NCBI GenBank assembly: GCA_916610825.1
Contig: OU744451.1
Span: forward strand, 8,251,441-8,315,440
Direction of reading: 5' to 3'
DNA: 64,000 bases
DNA from: Haliclystus octoradiatus
Lineage: Eukaryota > Cnidaria > Staurozoa > Stauromedusae > Haliclystidae
Shown here: positions 55,756 to 64,000 of the stretch, one piece after another
Numbering within the stretch: the first letter of the stretch is position 1
How the letters are laid out: each line of letters opens with the position of its first letter
Made by a program: the position numbers and the translations under genes
Notes under the pieces: model-generated
The model's database searches: none
Seen by the model: only the letters and a program-made list of their open reading frames with translations
Told to the model about the DNA's origin: nothing

Positions 55756-55851
55756 GCTATGAAGCGAAAGCACTCAACTATATTGGAAAAAGACATTGAT
55801 GTGGGGATAGCTTGTTTCCTAAAACATGCACCAGATAGGATGAGGGTGTGT
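55756..55851 (+). other. Possible exon inside the TIR element
   Basis: After an acceptor-like TTTTGTTTTATTTAG, a frame reads AMKRKHSTILEKDIDVGIAC, then FLKHAPDRMR before a possible donor (GT|GTGTGA). With the segment at 56345-56422 it could form the end of a spliced protein. It may be a remnant of a transposase or a captured host exon. No family is recognised. Confidence 0.3.
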
Positions 55852-56344
55852 GAAGAAAATAACTTTATTTGGATGTGAGCCTTTCTAATGTCTAATATTT
55901 ATATGTAGCCTATTCATCTTGGAGCCTTCTGGTTCTTAGGCAAATAATTATTGTGTAATTATTCATTTTATGTCGAAGAGGGCTGTTTTGCATTATTTCA
56001 TTGCCACAATTTGATCTGAAAAAGGTGACCCTTTTAATTTTGTCCCAAGTGACTGACCCCTCTAAATTTCTTTCTCATTAAAAAAATAACGGGCAGGTAA
56101 ACTTCATCAATTTGACAAAGACTTCATCAATTAAGAGAAACAACATTGGTTTTAATGATATATGGGACGACTTTGATTTATGGGTATATATAATCTAGGT
56201 CTAAGGATCGTTTTAACAAGGTCAGACCTTTTCCATATCAAAATTACGGTTTAATTTGTACTATATCTTATCACAAAGTTATCAATTATATATACTACTT
56301 GAACATATATATGATATACTGATTGATTATTATTTTATTTCTAG

Positions 56345-56422
56345 AATACTCAGTCCCAATCACCACTTTCTCCAGCGCATTCAAGATGAATTAGCGATAC
56401 AAAGTCGTGCTGCTCCATTCTA
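56345..56422 (+). other. Possible terminal exon inside the TIR element
   Basis: After TTATTTTATTTCTAG, a frame reads ILSPNHHFLQRIQDELAIQS, then RAAPF and a stop. Phase matches the candidate exon at 55756-55851 if its GT|GTGTGA donor is used. Support is limited to splice-like signals and the open frame. Confidence 0.3.
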
Positions 56423-56974
56423 AAAGATCAAATCAAATATCAAGTTTTTATTTTTAATTGTAAATGTTTTAAAATTTTTTTAAATGTTTTAGTTTAAATG
56501 TTAAATTTAATTATCAAGTTTTCATTTTTAATTGTAAATGTTTTAGTTATAAATGTTACATTTAATTATCAACATGATATTTTTAATTTATAGCAATATT
56601 GGCATTTGTTCATAATGATCAATTATCCACTTTCTACATATTTACTTGCCTTATATTCCACATTCCACTATTTGACGGAATCAATCATATCGATACGCTT
56701 GAAACACATTATATGATGGTCTTAAAATACGTTTTAAATACGTCTTTTATATTGGTGTTTTCGCCGTCTCTCAAAGACGTCATTTAGTCGTCCCTAAAAG
56801 ACGTTTCTTCGGAGACTTGAAAGTGACGTTTTTTCTACGTCGTGTAAAGACGTCTTTATAACCACTGAATGTGTTCACAAGCAGTCGTCTTAATGACGTC
56901 TTGATTTACGTCTTAAGGACGGGACCAATGACCAATTACTCACGTCATTAAGACGTGTTTGTGTTTAGCGGGTA

Positions 56975-58248
56975 GTATACATTGAAGTAAATTTGTATTC
57001 TAATTTTGAGAGTCCAGCAAATAAATATGGACTAGAAAGACAACTCATAAATGGTTATATTACTCTTGTTAAACAATCGCAAACCATTTCACAGAGTTCC
57101 AAAATGGCTGAAAAAAACACAACATTCTCTTGCACATGCGCACTGCTGTTGAAAACGTGCTTCGGTCCAGGCCAAAAAACATAAATGGCATCAGTGTCCC
57201 AACTCTTGTAAATAGATGGCTCTGGTATATCCCCATAGAGAAGCATTTGAATCACAGGTTGCTATGGTGATTGATCACTAATGCGTGTAATCCTTTTGTC
57301 TCAGGTGTGAAAGGTCACAATCCTCATGTCAACAGGCCGCAAATTTAGCTCTGCCTCAATGTCTAATTACTCCTAAGCGTACCCACATTTTTCCGTGAAC
57401 AATTGACCAATCAATTTTACTCAGCAAGAGCTTTCCAATGATATAAAAATCATCCCTTCCTTGTGACGGGCCAACATGGATTTCGTTTTTTTATGTTCGG
57501 CCCACGGCCTAGTAGGGCCGGCGATGAATCGTAAGTAAATTATCACCTTTCAGGCTATTGTTCTACCGGAAGCCGTAACGTTGCCTGCGACTGTCTCAAA
57601 AGTTGAAGTGGTTCAACTTTTGCGGTTGCTGTAAGCCAGCATATCAAAGACCCCGACATCCGCCGAAAGCATTTAATGGATACTATTGTTAAACGATACC
57701 TCACATGGTCAATATTATCCAATGAAATCAATTGACAGAATAACGTGGGTTTGTTTCCCGCCAATGTTAAATTATAATGATATAATATTATAATGATATT
57801 ATTAATCTGTATATTAAATTACGATAAAATACACTAAATTATGCTGAAATACTGAATGTACTGCATTATAATTAATTAATGATTAATAAAGTGTAGAATT
57901 AAAATATAGTAGAACGTGATAAAATACGTTGCATGCTACTATATATTTTGTAAAGAAGGGGAGAGACAATTAATCAGGGCAACTTCATCTATTCAGCGTT
58001 CAGCGCCGGCATGCCCCCGGTAGCCTGCGGTTCATCGTCGGCTCTACCGCCGGCCCTATCGCCTTCACGATCGCAGACAGTGTCGCCGGCAAATTTGCTA
58101 TATGGGAACCAGGATAATCACCTTGGATAATCACCTTGCACCAGCAAAAATATTAACGTAACAAAAATGATAACAAACACTTCTACAGTTTACCAGGTCT
58201 GTTTTTAGCATTTTTTGTAGGTCATGCTTATTGCCACTGTCTCACTGT
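56975..58248. repeat. Composite repeat, inverted relative to 47.0-48.5 kb, left part
   Basis: Blocks at 57300-57380 (GGCCGCAAATTTAGCTCTGC) and 58050-58115 (TCGCCGGCAAATTTGCTATA) match 48319-48480 in inverted orientation. The Gypsy element is inserted at 58249. GC-rich ACGATCGCAGACAGTGTCGCC at 58065 lies in this repeat. No gene seen. Confidence 0.65.
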
Positions 58249-58423
58249 TGTGGTGTGTGCCACACAAAAAACAACAGTAAAATAAACCAAGACAACAAGT
58301 CACATGGTAACAACAACTCTTCTGAGTCATAGCAAAAACTAACTAACTTGAAATAGAAATACAGCAAAGAAATATTAATAAAGGGCGTTGGCTTCAAACC
58401 AAAACGAGGATAGCCTCGCTACA
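58249..58423 (-). repeat. Gypsy 3' LTR
   Basis: 175 bp, same ends as 61827-62006. The minus-strand start TGTAGCGAGG directly follows the polypurine tract. Confidence 0.92.
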
Positions 58424-58435
58424 TTTCCCTCCTCT
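58424..58435 (-). promoter_or_regulatory. Polypurine tract of the Gypsy element
   Basis: AGAGGAGGGAAA on the minus strand, immediately before the 3' LTR, the usual primer position for plus-strand DNA synthesis. Confidence 0.82.
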
Positions 58436-58459
58436 AAAACTAAGGTTACAGCAGACTAT

Positions 58460-61400
58460 TTATGATAGCAGTCCTTTAACATAATTTTTAAACTTTAAGT
58501 TATCGTAACTCTTGTTTATATAGTTTTCAATCAACTTTGACACATCAAGCCATAGGGTGCTGAATGGCTCCCATGAATTTTCTCCACTTTCAAATCCCTG
58601 CCATTGAATATGCAATTCCCATCGATCGTGGTCTTCATTGAATCTTACACGTAAGATATCCTCTACAATAAATCCTATGTCATCATGTGCGATTTGCTCT
58701 TTTAACTCTTCTGTAACATTTAATGAATCGTCATGATAATACTTAAGACGACTCGAATGGCAGGTCTTTTTTTCTCCGTTAATCAGACTCTCGACTACGT
58801 AGACATACGGATTCACAACTTCCGTAATACGCATTGGACCTTGCCATTTTACTCTCACCTTTCCGCCAGATTTATTTAAGACTCGTGACGCCAAAACAAA
58901 ATCTTCTTCACGGAAATTCACGGGTTTCACAGCTTTACTGTTTGATCGTAGCTGAGCATTTTCTTGTCGACGTTTATCTTTACACGCAGTAATCTCACTA
59001 TGCATGGCTTGTAAAGAATCCTTCAATTCATCAATTTTTGCTTTAATAGCATCAGTAGTTGGTAGCTGTAAAGATGTCTCTAATCGAGGTACATAAATAC
59101 AATCAAGGGGTGAACTTGCTGGCAACCCAGTAAAAGCAGTAACAGGTGCTCGGTTTCCAAGGTAACGAGATGGACTGTGATTGATAGCAGACTGGACCAA
59201 AGGTAGTACATCAGGCCAAGTAGTTTCAGTCAATCTCAACTCTGATAAAATACATCGAACAATAAACAATATGTCTCTGTTCACTCTTTCGACAGTACCG
59301 TTTGCCCATGGCGAATAAGCCGTAACATAATGATGCCGAGCGTGCATCAATCTTCTCAATTCTTCCATTACGACATTCAGAAAATGAGTCCCTTGATCAG
59401 ATACCCACATTTTAACAATTCCATACCTTTTAAACCAATCAATGAGGGCGTGTACAACTGGTTGAGAATCAGCTGTTGCTGTTGGTATCAGTTCAACAAA
59501 TCCAGAGAAATCATCTTTAAGAACCAAAGCATAAGAATATGGACAATGTTCATAACGTTTCCTCATAAACAGATAATCAAAATGAATCACTTCGTTTGGT
59601 GCATCTGCATGAATTACATCACCAAAAGGTCTCGGGATAATAGTCTGACCATCAGCCAATAAACAATGCAAGCAAGACTTACAAAACATAGATACGTCAT
59701 GTTTCATACCTTTCCATGCAAACCGGCTCTTCAGTATTGACATCATAGCTTCACTGCGTCTATGACCACTGGCACCAGCATGAGCAATAACCAATAACCG
59801 ATAGCGAATATCATGGTCCTCGGGAATCCATATTGCATTGTTGTGATTTCGGTACAATCCTCCGCCATCTCTCGCAAATGTTGAGTCAGGAGTGCCATTG
59901 TCGTGTAAGTCAACAAGTTCTGCCAATGAAGGCCATGTCTCTGGCTCAAACAAAGACTTAGTAGCATCAGGCGTACAAATAACAGCTTTTACAGTAACAG
60001 TATCTGTAATACAGTCAACTCCCCAGCGGGTTAACAAATCCGACCATACATTTAATTCTCCAGGTATTCTCGGTGCGTAACGACGTTGACGACATCTAAT
60101 TGGCTCCACATCAGGTATATCTACAGTCATCGGTGTAACTAGGGCTGGCTCGTCCGGGCCTAAATTTACCCTCCATAAGTCACCGTACTTTGTAACAAGA
60201 TCTGATAAGGCCGACCTGTTGTTTGCGGTCAAGCCTTCAGGTAAATTATTTAAAACAGTTTTCAATGCCTCTTCTTGGCAATTAGGACCAATACAAATAT
60301 TCTTTGTCTCATTACAATCATTCACCTCATTATCATTAACAGGTGAAACATAATGTATTGATTTCAATTCAGTTTGAGAAACGGTGCTTTGTTGCGTTGC
60401 TAAGGCGGCAATCATAGCATCTACGTCAATGCCAAGTGTTTGCAACAAAGGCTTTCCCAATAAAATCTCATCTAACATATCATTTAGAATAATGCAATTA
60501 ACTTTTCTAACAATTAATAAGCCGGCATTTGTTGTAAGCTCCAAATCAACACATATCTTTTTGTCGGCAATTATGTTAGATCCTTTCTTAGCGTACAGTA
60601 CACTTAGCGGCTTTAATAAAGGCTCAATAAAAGCCGAAGTATTCTTTGAAATATCATTTGCTAATGCTTCAGAGATAAACGTTTCTTCCGCTCCAGTGTC
60701 TAACACATATTTGGCACTTATCTGACCATTTATTAAAACGTTTTGGTCACGATTTTGTTGGCCCTTAACATCAATTTTCTTAGCGTTAACATTTTCAAAA
60801 TTTGAATTTGAATAAGTTGTTCCCTGGCGTGTTGTAGAAGGCTTAGTAAACACACTTAAAAGTTCCTTTTTTTCAACTTCAGTGGCATCAGGGCATTTGT
60901 TCAACCAATGATCTCCCTTACATTTTAAACAACTATCTCGAGGTCCCTTATTAGCAGTGTTAGTGTCAGATTGAGTATTGTTCTTTTGCTTAATTTTCGG
61001 ACAATCAGACCTTAAGTGATTTCCTTTACAATGCCAACAGGTTTTGGTTGACGTTTTCACAACCACTCCCTTAACTGTAGTGGGTGAGTCATTTCCCTTT
61101 TTGTTGGATGGCGTTTTGTCAAAATTAAATAAGTCCAACTTTGCTGCTAAATCCCTCAATAAAGCAAACAACTTAACAGTGTCCTTTTTCGCTTCTGAAT
61201 GACGTAATTTTAATTCTGACTTCAGAGTGTTTCTCAATGGCGCTGGTTGAACAGCATAGACAATACATTCTACCATAAGTTTCTTATTCGATGCCTTTTC
61301 AAATAAAGATTCAATTCCGTGTAACTCCAAAATATTATCGGCATCACGAAATAATTTCAGCACACGCGCGTCACTGTCCCTGATACTAAGGTCCATTTTC

Positions 61401-61744
61401 AACTCCCTTTTTAATATAGCTTCAACATCGGGTAAACTGCCATTATCAGCTACATTCAATTTGCTTGTCAAAAAATCTTTAATAGCATTTTCACTTAAAT
61501 CTTCAAGTGCAACGTTCAACTCGTATTTCGCTATAGCTTTCAAAAGCAGAGGCTCGATGCATGCTTTTATCGTCAACGGAATAACTCTCTCCGCTCCGCT
61601 ATCCGTTCTTTCTCTAACAAGACTTTCATACTGATGATATTTTCTCATAAAAAGAGCAACATCTTCTCGATCAGCACTATTTAATCTAGGTGCCGTAATT
61701 GGCAAGAATAACAGCCTCTCCTGAGTAGTTTCTTCTTCACCCAT
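58460..61744 (-). CDS. Gag-protease-integrase-chromodomain polyprotein lacking RT and RNase H
   Basis: One open frame of 1,094 codons from ATG at 61744. Order: Gag (about 1-230), two CCHC knuckles (C236-C239-H243-C248 and C272-C275-H279-C284), aspartic protease with D349-T-G, then a linker up to about residue 557. There RRYAP, where RT should begin, joins directly to IPGELNVWSDLLTRWG, the end of RNase H. Integrase follows: H655, H661 and C691/C694 zinc set, catalytic D723, D783 and E819 (35 residues between the last two). A chromodomain at about 1022-1077 keeps W1042, W1048 and W1058. About 600-700 residues of RT/RNase H are therefore missing in frame. It cannot copy its own RNA, but the remaining parts look intact. 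Confidence 0.92.
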   Translation of the reverse strand: MGEEETTQERLLFLPITAPRLNSADREDVALFMRKYHQYESLVRERTDSGAERVIPLTIKACIEPLLLKAIAKYELNVALEDLSENAIKDFLTSKLNVADNGSLPDVEAILKRELKMDLSIRDSDARVLKLFRDADNILELHGIESLFEKASNKKLMVECIVYAVQPAPLRNTLKSELKLRHSEAKKDTVKLFALLRDLAAKLDLFNFDKTPSNKKGNDSPTTVKGVVVKTSTKTCWHCKGNHLRSDCPKIKQKNNTQSDTNTANKGPRDSCLKCKGDHWLNKCPDATEVEKKELLSVFTKPSTTRQGTTYSNSNFENVNAKKIDVKGQQNRDQNVLINGQISAKYVLDTGAEETFISEALANDISKNTSAFIEPLLKPLSVLYAKKGSNIIADKKICVDLELTTNAGLLIVRKVNCIILNDMLDEILLGKPLLQTLGIDVDAMIAALATQQSTVSQTELKSIHYVSPVNDNEVNDCNETKNICIGPNCQEEALKTVLNNLPEGLTANNRSALSDLVTKYGDLWRVNLGPDEPALVTPMTVDIPDVEPIRCRQRRYAPRIPGELNVWSDLLTRWGVDCITDTVTVKAVICTPDATKSLFEPETWPSLAELVDLHDNGTPDSTFARDGGGLYRNHNNAIWIPEDHDIRYRLLVIAHAGASGHRRSEAMMSILKSRFAWKGMKHDVSMFCKSCLHCLLADGQTIIPRPFGDVIHADAPNEVIHFDYLFMRKRYEHCPYSYALVLKDDFSGFVELIPTATADSQPVVHALIDWFKRYGIVKMWVSDQGTHFLNVVMEELRRLMHARHHYVTAYSPWANGTVERVNRDILFIVRCILSELRLTETTWPDVLPLVQSAINHSPSRYLGNRAPVTAFTGLPASSPLDCIYVPRLETSLQLPTTDAIKAKIDELKDSLQAMHSEITACKDKRRQENAQLRSNSKAVKPVNFREEDFVLASRVLNKSGGKVRVKWQGPMRITEVVNPYVYVVESLINGEKKTCHSSRLKYYHDDSLNVTEELKEQIAHDDIGFIVEDILRVRFNEDHDRWELHIQWQGFESGENSWEPFSTLWLDVSKLIENYINKSYDNLKFKNYVKGLLS

Positions 61745-61826
61745 GATTAAATATTAAATTCAACAGGTTTCAACTAAACCAAATAAACATCCACAGTGTC
61801 GAACAGACAACCGCTAAAGTTAACTT

Positions 61827-62006
61827 TGTGGTGTGTGCCACACAAAAAACAACAGTAAAATAAACCAAGACAATGGTAACAAGACAATGGTAACAACAAC
61901 TGTTCTGAGTCATAGCAAAAACTAACTAACTTGAAATACAGCAAACAGGAAGAAAAATTAATAAAGGGCGTTGGCTTCAAACCAAAACGAGGATAGCCTC
62001 GCTACA
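61827..62006 (-). repeat. Gypsy 5' LTR
   Basis: 180 bp. Relative to the other LTR it has a short AATGGTAACAAG duplication and a small indel near TACAGCAAA. Bases 61745-61826 form the leader between this LTR and the ATG; no tRNA primer site is assigned. Confidence 0.92.
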
Positions 62007-62630
62007 CTGTCTAGAAAAGTAGCATGTATTAAGAACCTTATAGAAATTATTTCGGAGAATTAGCAATCGTTAGGATGGATTTTTCGAGTCAAAATTTTTC
62101 AAGTTTAAAAATTATTGAAGAGAAAATAGCGACAACGTGGTGTCGATAATCATGTTAGCTAAGTACTTTCCACTTTTATTTTATTCAAAACGTCCAACAA
62201 CGTGCCACATAATGCCATTTCGTTGCCAGAGTTCGAGAGGACGAACGAGGAAGTTAGATTTTGATCCCGTATGAAGGTCTGCGCGCAGGCTACTTCCTCC
62301 ATCGATTCAGGAATATACACACATCATCGCCATGTGAAACGCATCGTCGACATGTGAGACACATCATCAACAAGTGAATCGAATTTTGACCCTAATTCGG
62401 CTTCATAGGCAACTCTAAGCGAGCTATGATCAATTGAAACAAAAGGTGTGAAAACGTCAAAATGGACAAAACAAAAAACATATCTAGTATAAAGCATACC
62501 ATTCGAGAGCCAATAATTTTATTACAATTGTTCAGTTCGTCCAATAAATGATCACGGCTCACAATCTGAGTTAAAGCATTTTACTGGTGGGGCGGCCAAA
62601 AAGATGTCAGCGGTGTTTTTTTTATAAAAC
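62007..62630. repeat. Composite repeat, inverted relative to 47.0-48.5 kb, right part
   Basis: Resumes the repeat interrupted by the Gypsy element. CGATAATCATGTTAGCTAA, GGACGAACGAGGAAGTTAGA and AATGATCACGGCTCACAAT match 47030-47500 inverted, quoted in part. Confidence 0.7.
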
Positions 62631-63700
62631 TCCCAAAAAGGCAATCTCATTTTTGAACTGTTCCTCCATAGTAAAAGTAATATTAATATGGGCTTCATTA
62701 ATGGAAAGTAATAAATCAGTTGTATGTTAGTTTGTATTAAATAAAGAAATATGATTAATCATGGTGTGATCGTGGTGTGATATATAAGGCGTGAGAATTT
62801 GTGATGACACAGAGGATCACGTTCGAAACGATGTAAAGTAGACGTGTTTTTAGAATGTGAATTATTATGAAAGTGATTGAAATGATATGACTTGTTTGGT
62901 TATGTTAATGTTTATTTACTACTTCGTATTCGACTCGCCTCTCACAAATGACAAATTGAACTAGAACAAGACAATTAAGATGTTTTAAAAGAGAAGTGGC
63001 GCTATTTTTATCGGACTAACGTGTCATCAACATATCGATGGTATTTTTAGCTTGCGTTACAGACCAAAACATTTGAAAACGTTAGGGTCTGTGCATAACA
63101 CCGCTTCGTGTCTATTTTTGTGACGTAGCATGTTCCAGAGATTTCTGTGATTGGATTATGGCCTCGCTCTCACTTTGCTAGTTGTTGATTCAGAAGTGAT
63201 GAGAATGGCCGCTAACTGTTATTACATAGAATTCGACAACGAACGCGTTGAAGTTGGTACTTTGTACATATGTGGCTTATTTGGTTATAAGAATAATAAA
63301 TGTGAAAGGATAATTGTCTTTTTGCAAGTTGATCTACAGCATAATGACATTTATTTGACTCTCAATTTCAACTAACTTTTTACGATGGCCGATGCTGCTG
63401 GTTGTTTAGCTTATAAAACTGTCACAGACATCTCTTGAAAATTAATATACTCCCTGTTTCATCATTGTTGAAAAACAGACTGGAAAATATTTCTTTAATA
63501 TTACATTTTTCGACTAAATTATATCCTCACTAGACTTTATACGAAGTAAACAAATGACGCATGCTTTCGTGATTTCGTCATCGCCATTGTCCATTTTGAA
63601 GATGTCTCGGTCTGGTGTAGCGTGACTAATTTGTGCAAAACTAATACTAGAAAAGGGCGATAGTGCACAGATCCTAACGTCTTCAAACGTTTTGTCTGTG
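62631..63700. other. Intergenic DNA, nothing firm
   Basis: A 74-codon plus frame at 63151-63375 shows no known domain or clear splice signals and is not called. Confidence 0.4.
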
Positions 63701-63714
63701 ACGCAGGCTATGGT

Positions 63715-64000
63715 AAATATTGCTCGGCAGGTTTGATGCTGGTTTCGCTTCAATGCTACACATAAATGCATTGGCAATGAGAGGACCTAAAGGCGATCCC
63801 ATAGCAACACCATCGATCTGTTCAAACAGTTCTCCAATAATCTTCATTGTACAAAAGCAGTTGATCTTCCGTGGGACAGTAGCAACAATTCCCGCAATTT
63901 ATCAGTTGACAAATCAATGTTACGTATCATTGAACCAATTGTTGTTAAAACTATTTTCACAAGTAAATCTATTGTCTCTAATATAGGCATATTAGTAAAC
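63715..64000 (-). pseudogene. Penelope-like reverse transcriptase fragment, cut by window edge
   Basis: Minus-strand frames read FTNMPILETIDLLVKIV, LRELLLL and, after shifts, CPTEDQLLLYNEDYW and EQIDGVAMGSPLGPLIANAF. The last is the hallmark Penelope RT block (Q.DGVAMGSPLGP..AN.FM), and the NMP..ETI start fits the region before it. At least one frameshift separates the blocks, and downstream sequence loses the RYVDD part, so the copy is dead or badly truncated. It extends beyond the window. Confidence 0.8.

Larger units (their letters stand above)
53918..56972. mobile_element. TIR element CCCGCTAAACACA with satellite and LINE inside (3.06 kb)
   Basis: Ends CCCGCTAAACACA (left) and its complement (right), followed inward by many AGACGTC or GACGTCTT motifs (53933-54040 and 56763-56960). 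TA dinucleotides lie on both sides (53916-53917 and 56973-56974), either a target duplication or part of the ends. It contains a 185-bp satellite array, an inserted LINE 3' end and two possible exons. The superfamily is not identified. Confidence 0.72.
58249..62006 (-). mobile_element. Chromodomain Ty3/Gypsy retrotransposon, RT/RNase H deleted, young
   Basis: LTRs 58249-58423 and 61827-62006 differ mainly by three small indels. They begin TGTGGTGTGTG and end CTCGCTACA. A 4-bp duplication CTGT flanks it (58245-58248 and 62007-62010). The related inverted repeat at 47520-47550 shows the sequence without the insertion. One long frame fills the interior. Near-identical LTRs and an intact frame imply a recent insertion. 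Confidence 0.92.

Overview
The window looks like AT-rich nuclear DNA of an animal, most plausibly a marine invertebrate. It has spliced exons for secreted domains (coagulation factor 5/8 C, Sushi/CCP, a WAP-like cysteine knot), a tRNA-derived SINE, LINE, Penelope, BEL/Pao, Copia and chromodomain Ty3/Gypsy elements, and many DNA transposons. I see no bacterial operons, no CRISPR array and no functional tRNA or rRNA gene. A tunicate or another invertebrate deuterostome would fit, but the sequence does not prove it. Most of the 64 kb is transposable-element sequence, often nested.

Layout. 1-8.3 kb: the 3' part of a minus-strand gene for a secreted or membrane multidomain protein. Its exons (WAP-like, two CCP, F5/8C) all start in phase 1, and the CCP exon lies in a 3.7-4.2 kb tandem duplication that also carries a tRNA-SINE. 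8.3-19.2 kb: intergenic DNA with MITEs, a foldback, a dispersed hairpin repeat, a BEL/Pao element that lost its RT, and a 1.34 kb TIR element (A) sitting in the loop of one hairpin repeat. 19.2-28 kb: a LINE split by a 2.3 kb hAT element that itself holds a SINE and another TIR element, then a second hAT. 28.4-29.4 kb: the 3' end of a Penelope-like element with a well-formed hammerhead ribozyme, then a 261 bp tandem repeat with a second hammerhead-like motif.

32.7-40.5 kb: a 3.9 kb tandem duplication. Each copy carries one intronless 269-aa gene for a signal-peptide, N-glycosylated, probably GPI-anchored protein, plus a dead LINE. The coding region differs at one silent site while the 5' flank has diverged more. 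41.1-44.3 kb: a decayed Copia element whose right LTR is split by element B, the inverted sister of element A; the left LTR preserves the empty site. 44.4-57 kb: several TIR elements (TAA, TTAA and TA type target duplications), one with six 185-bp satellite units. 58.2-62.0 kb: a young chromodomain Gypsy element with one open 1,094-codon frame (Gag, protease, integrase, chromodomain) from which RT and RNase H have been removed in frame. 63.7-64 kb: a Penelope RT fragment cut by the window edge.

Only three host loci are supported: the F5/8C-CCP gene and the two copies of the 269-aa gene. No new multi-gene system is evident. The strongest leads are the hammerhead ribozyme, the RT-less but open Gypsy frame, element family A/B with 9-bp target duplications and an in-window empty site, and the homogenised tandem gene pair. 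All identity counts are by eye.
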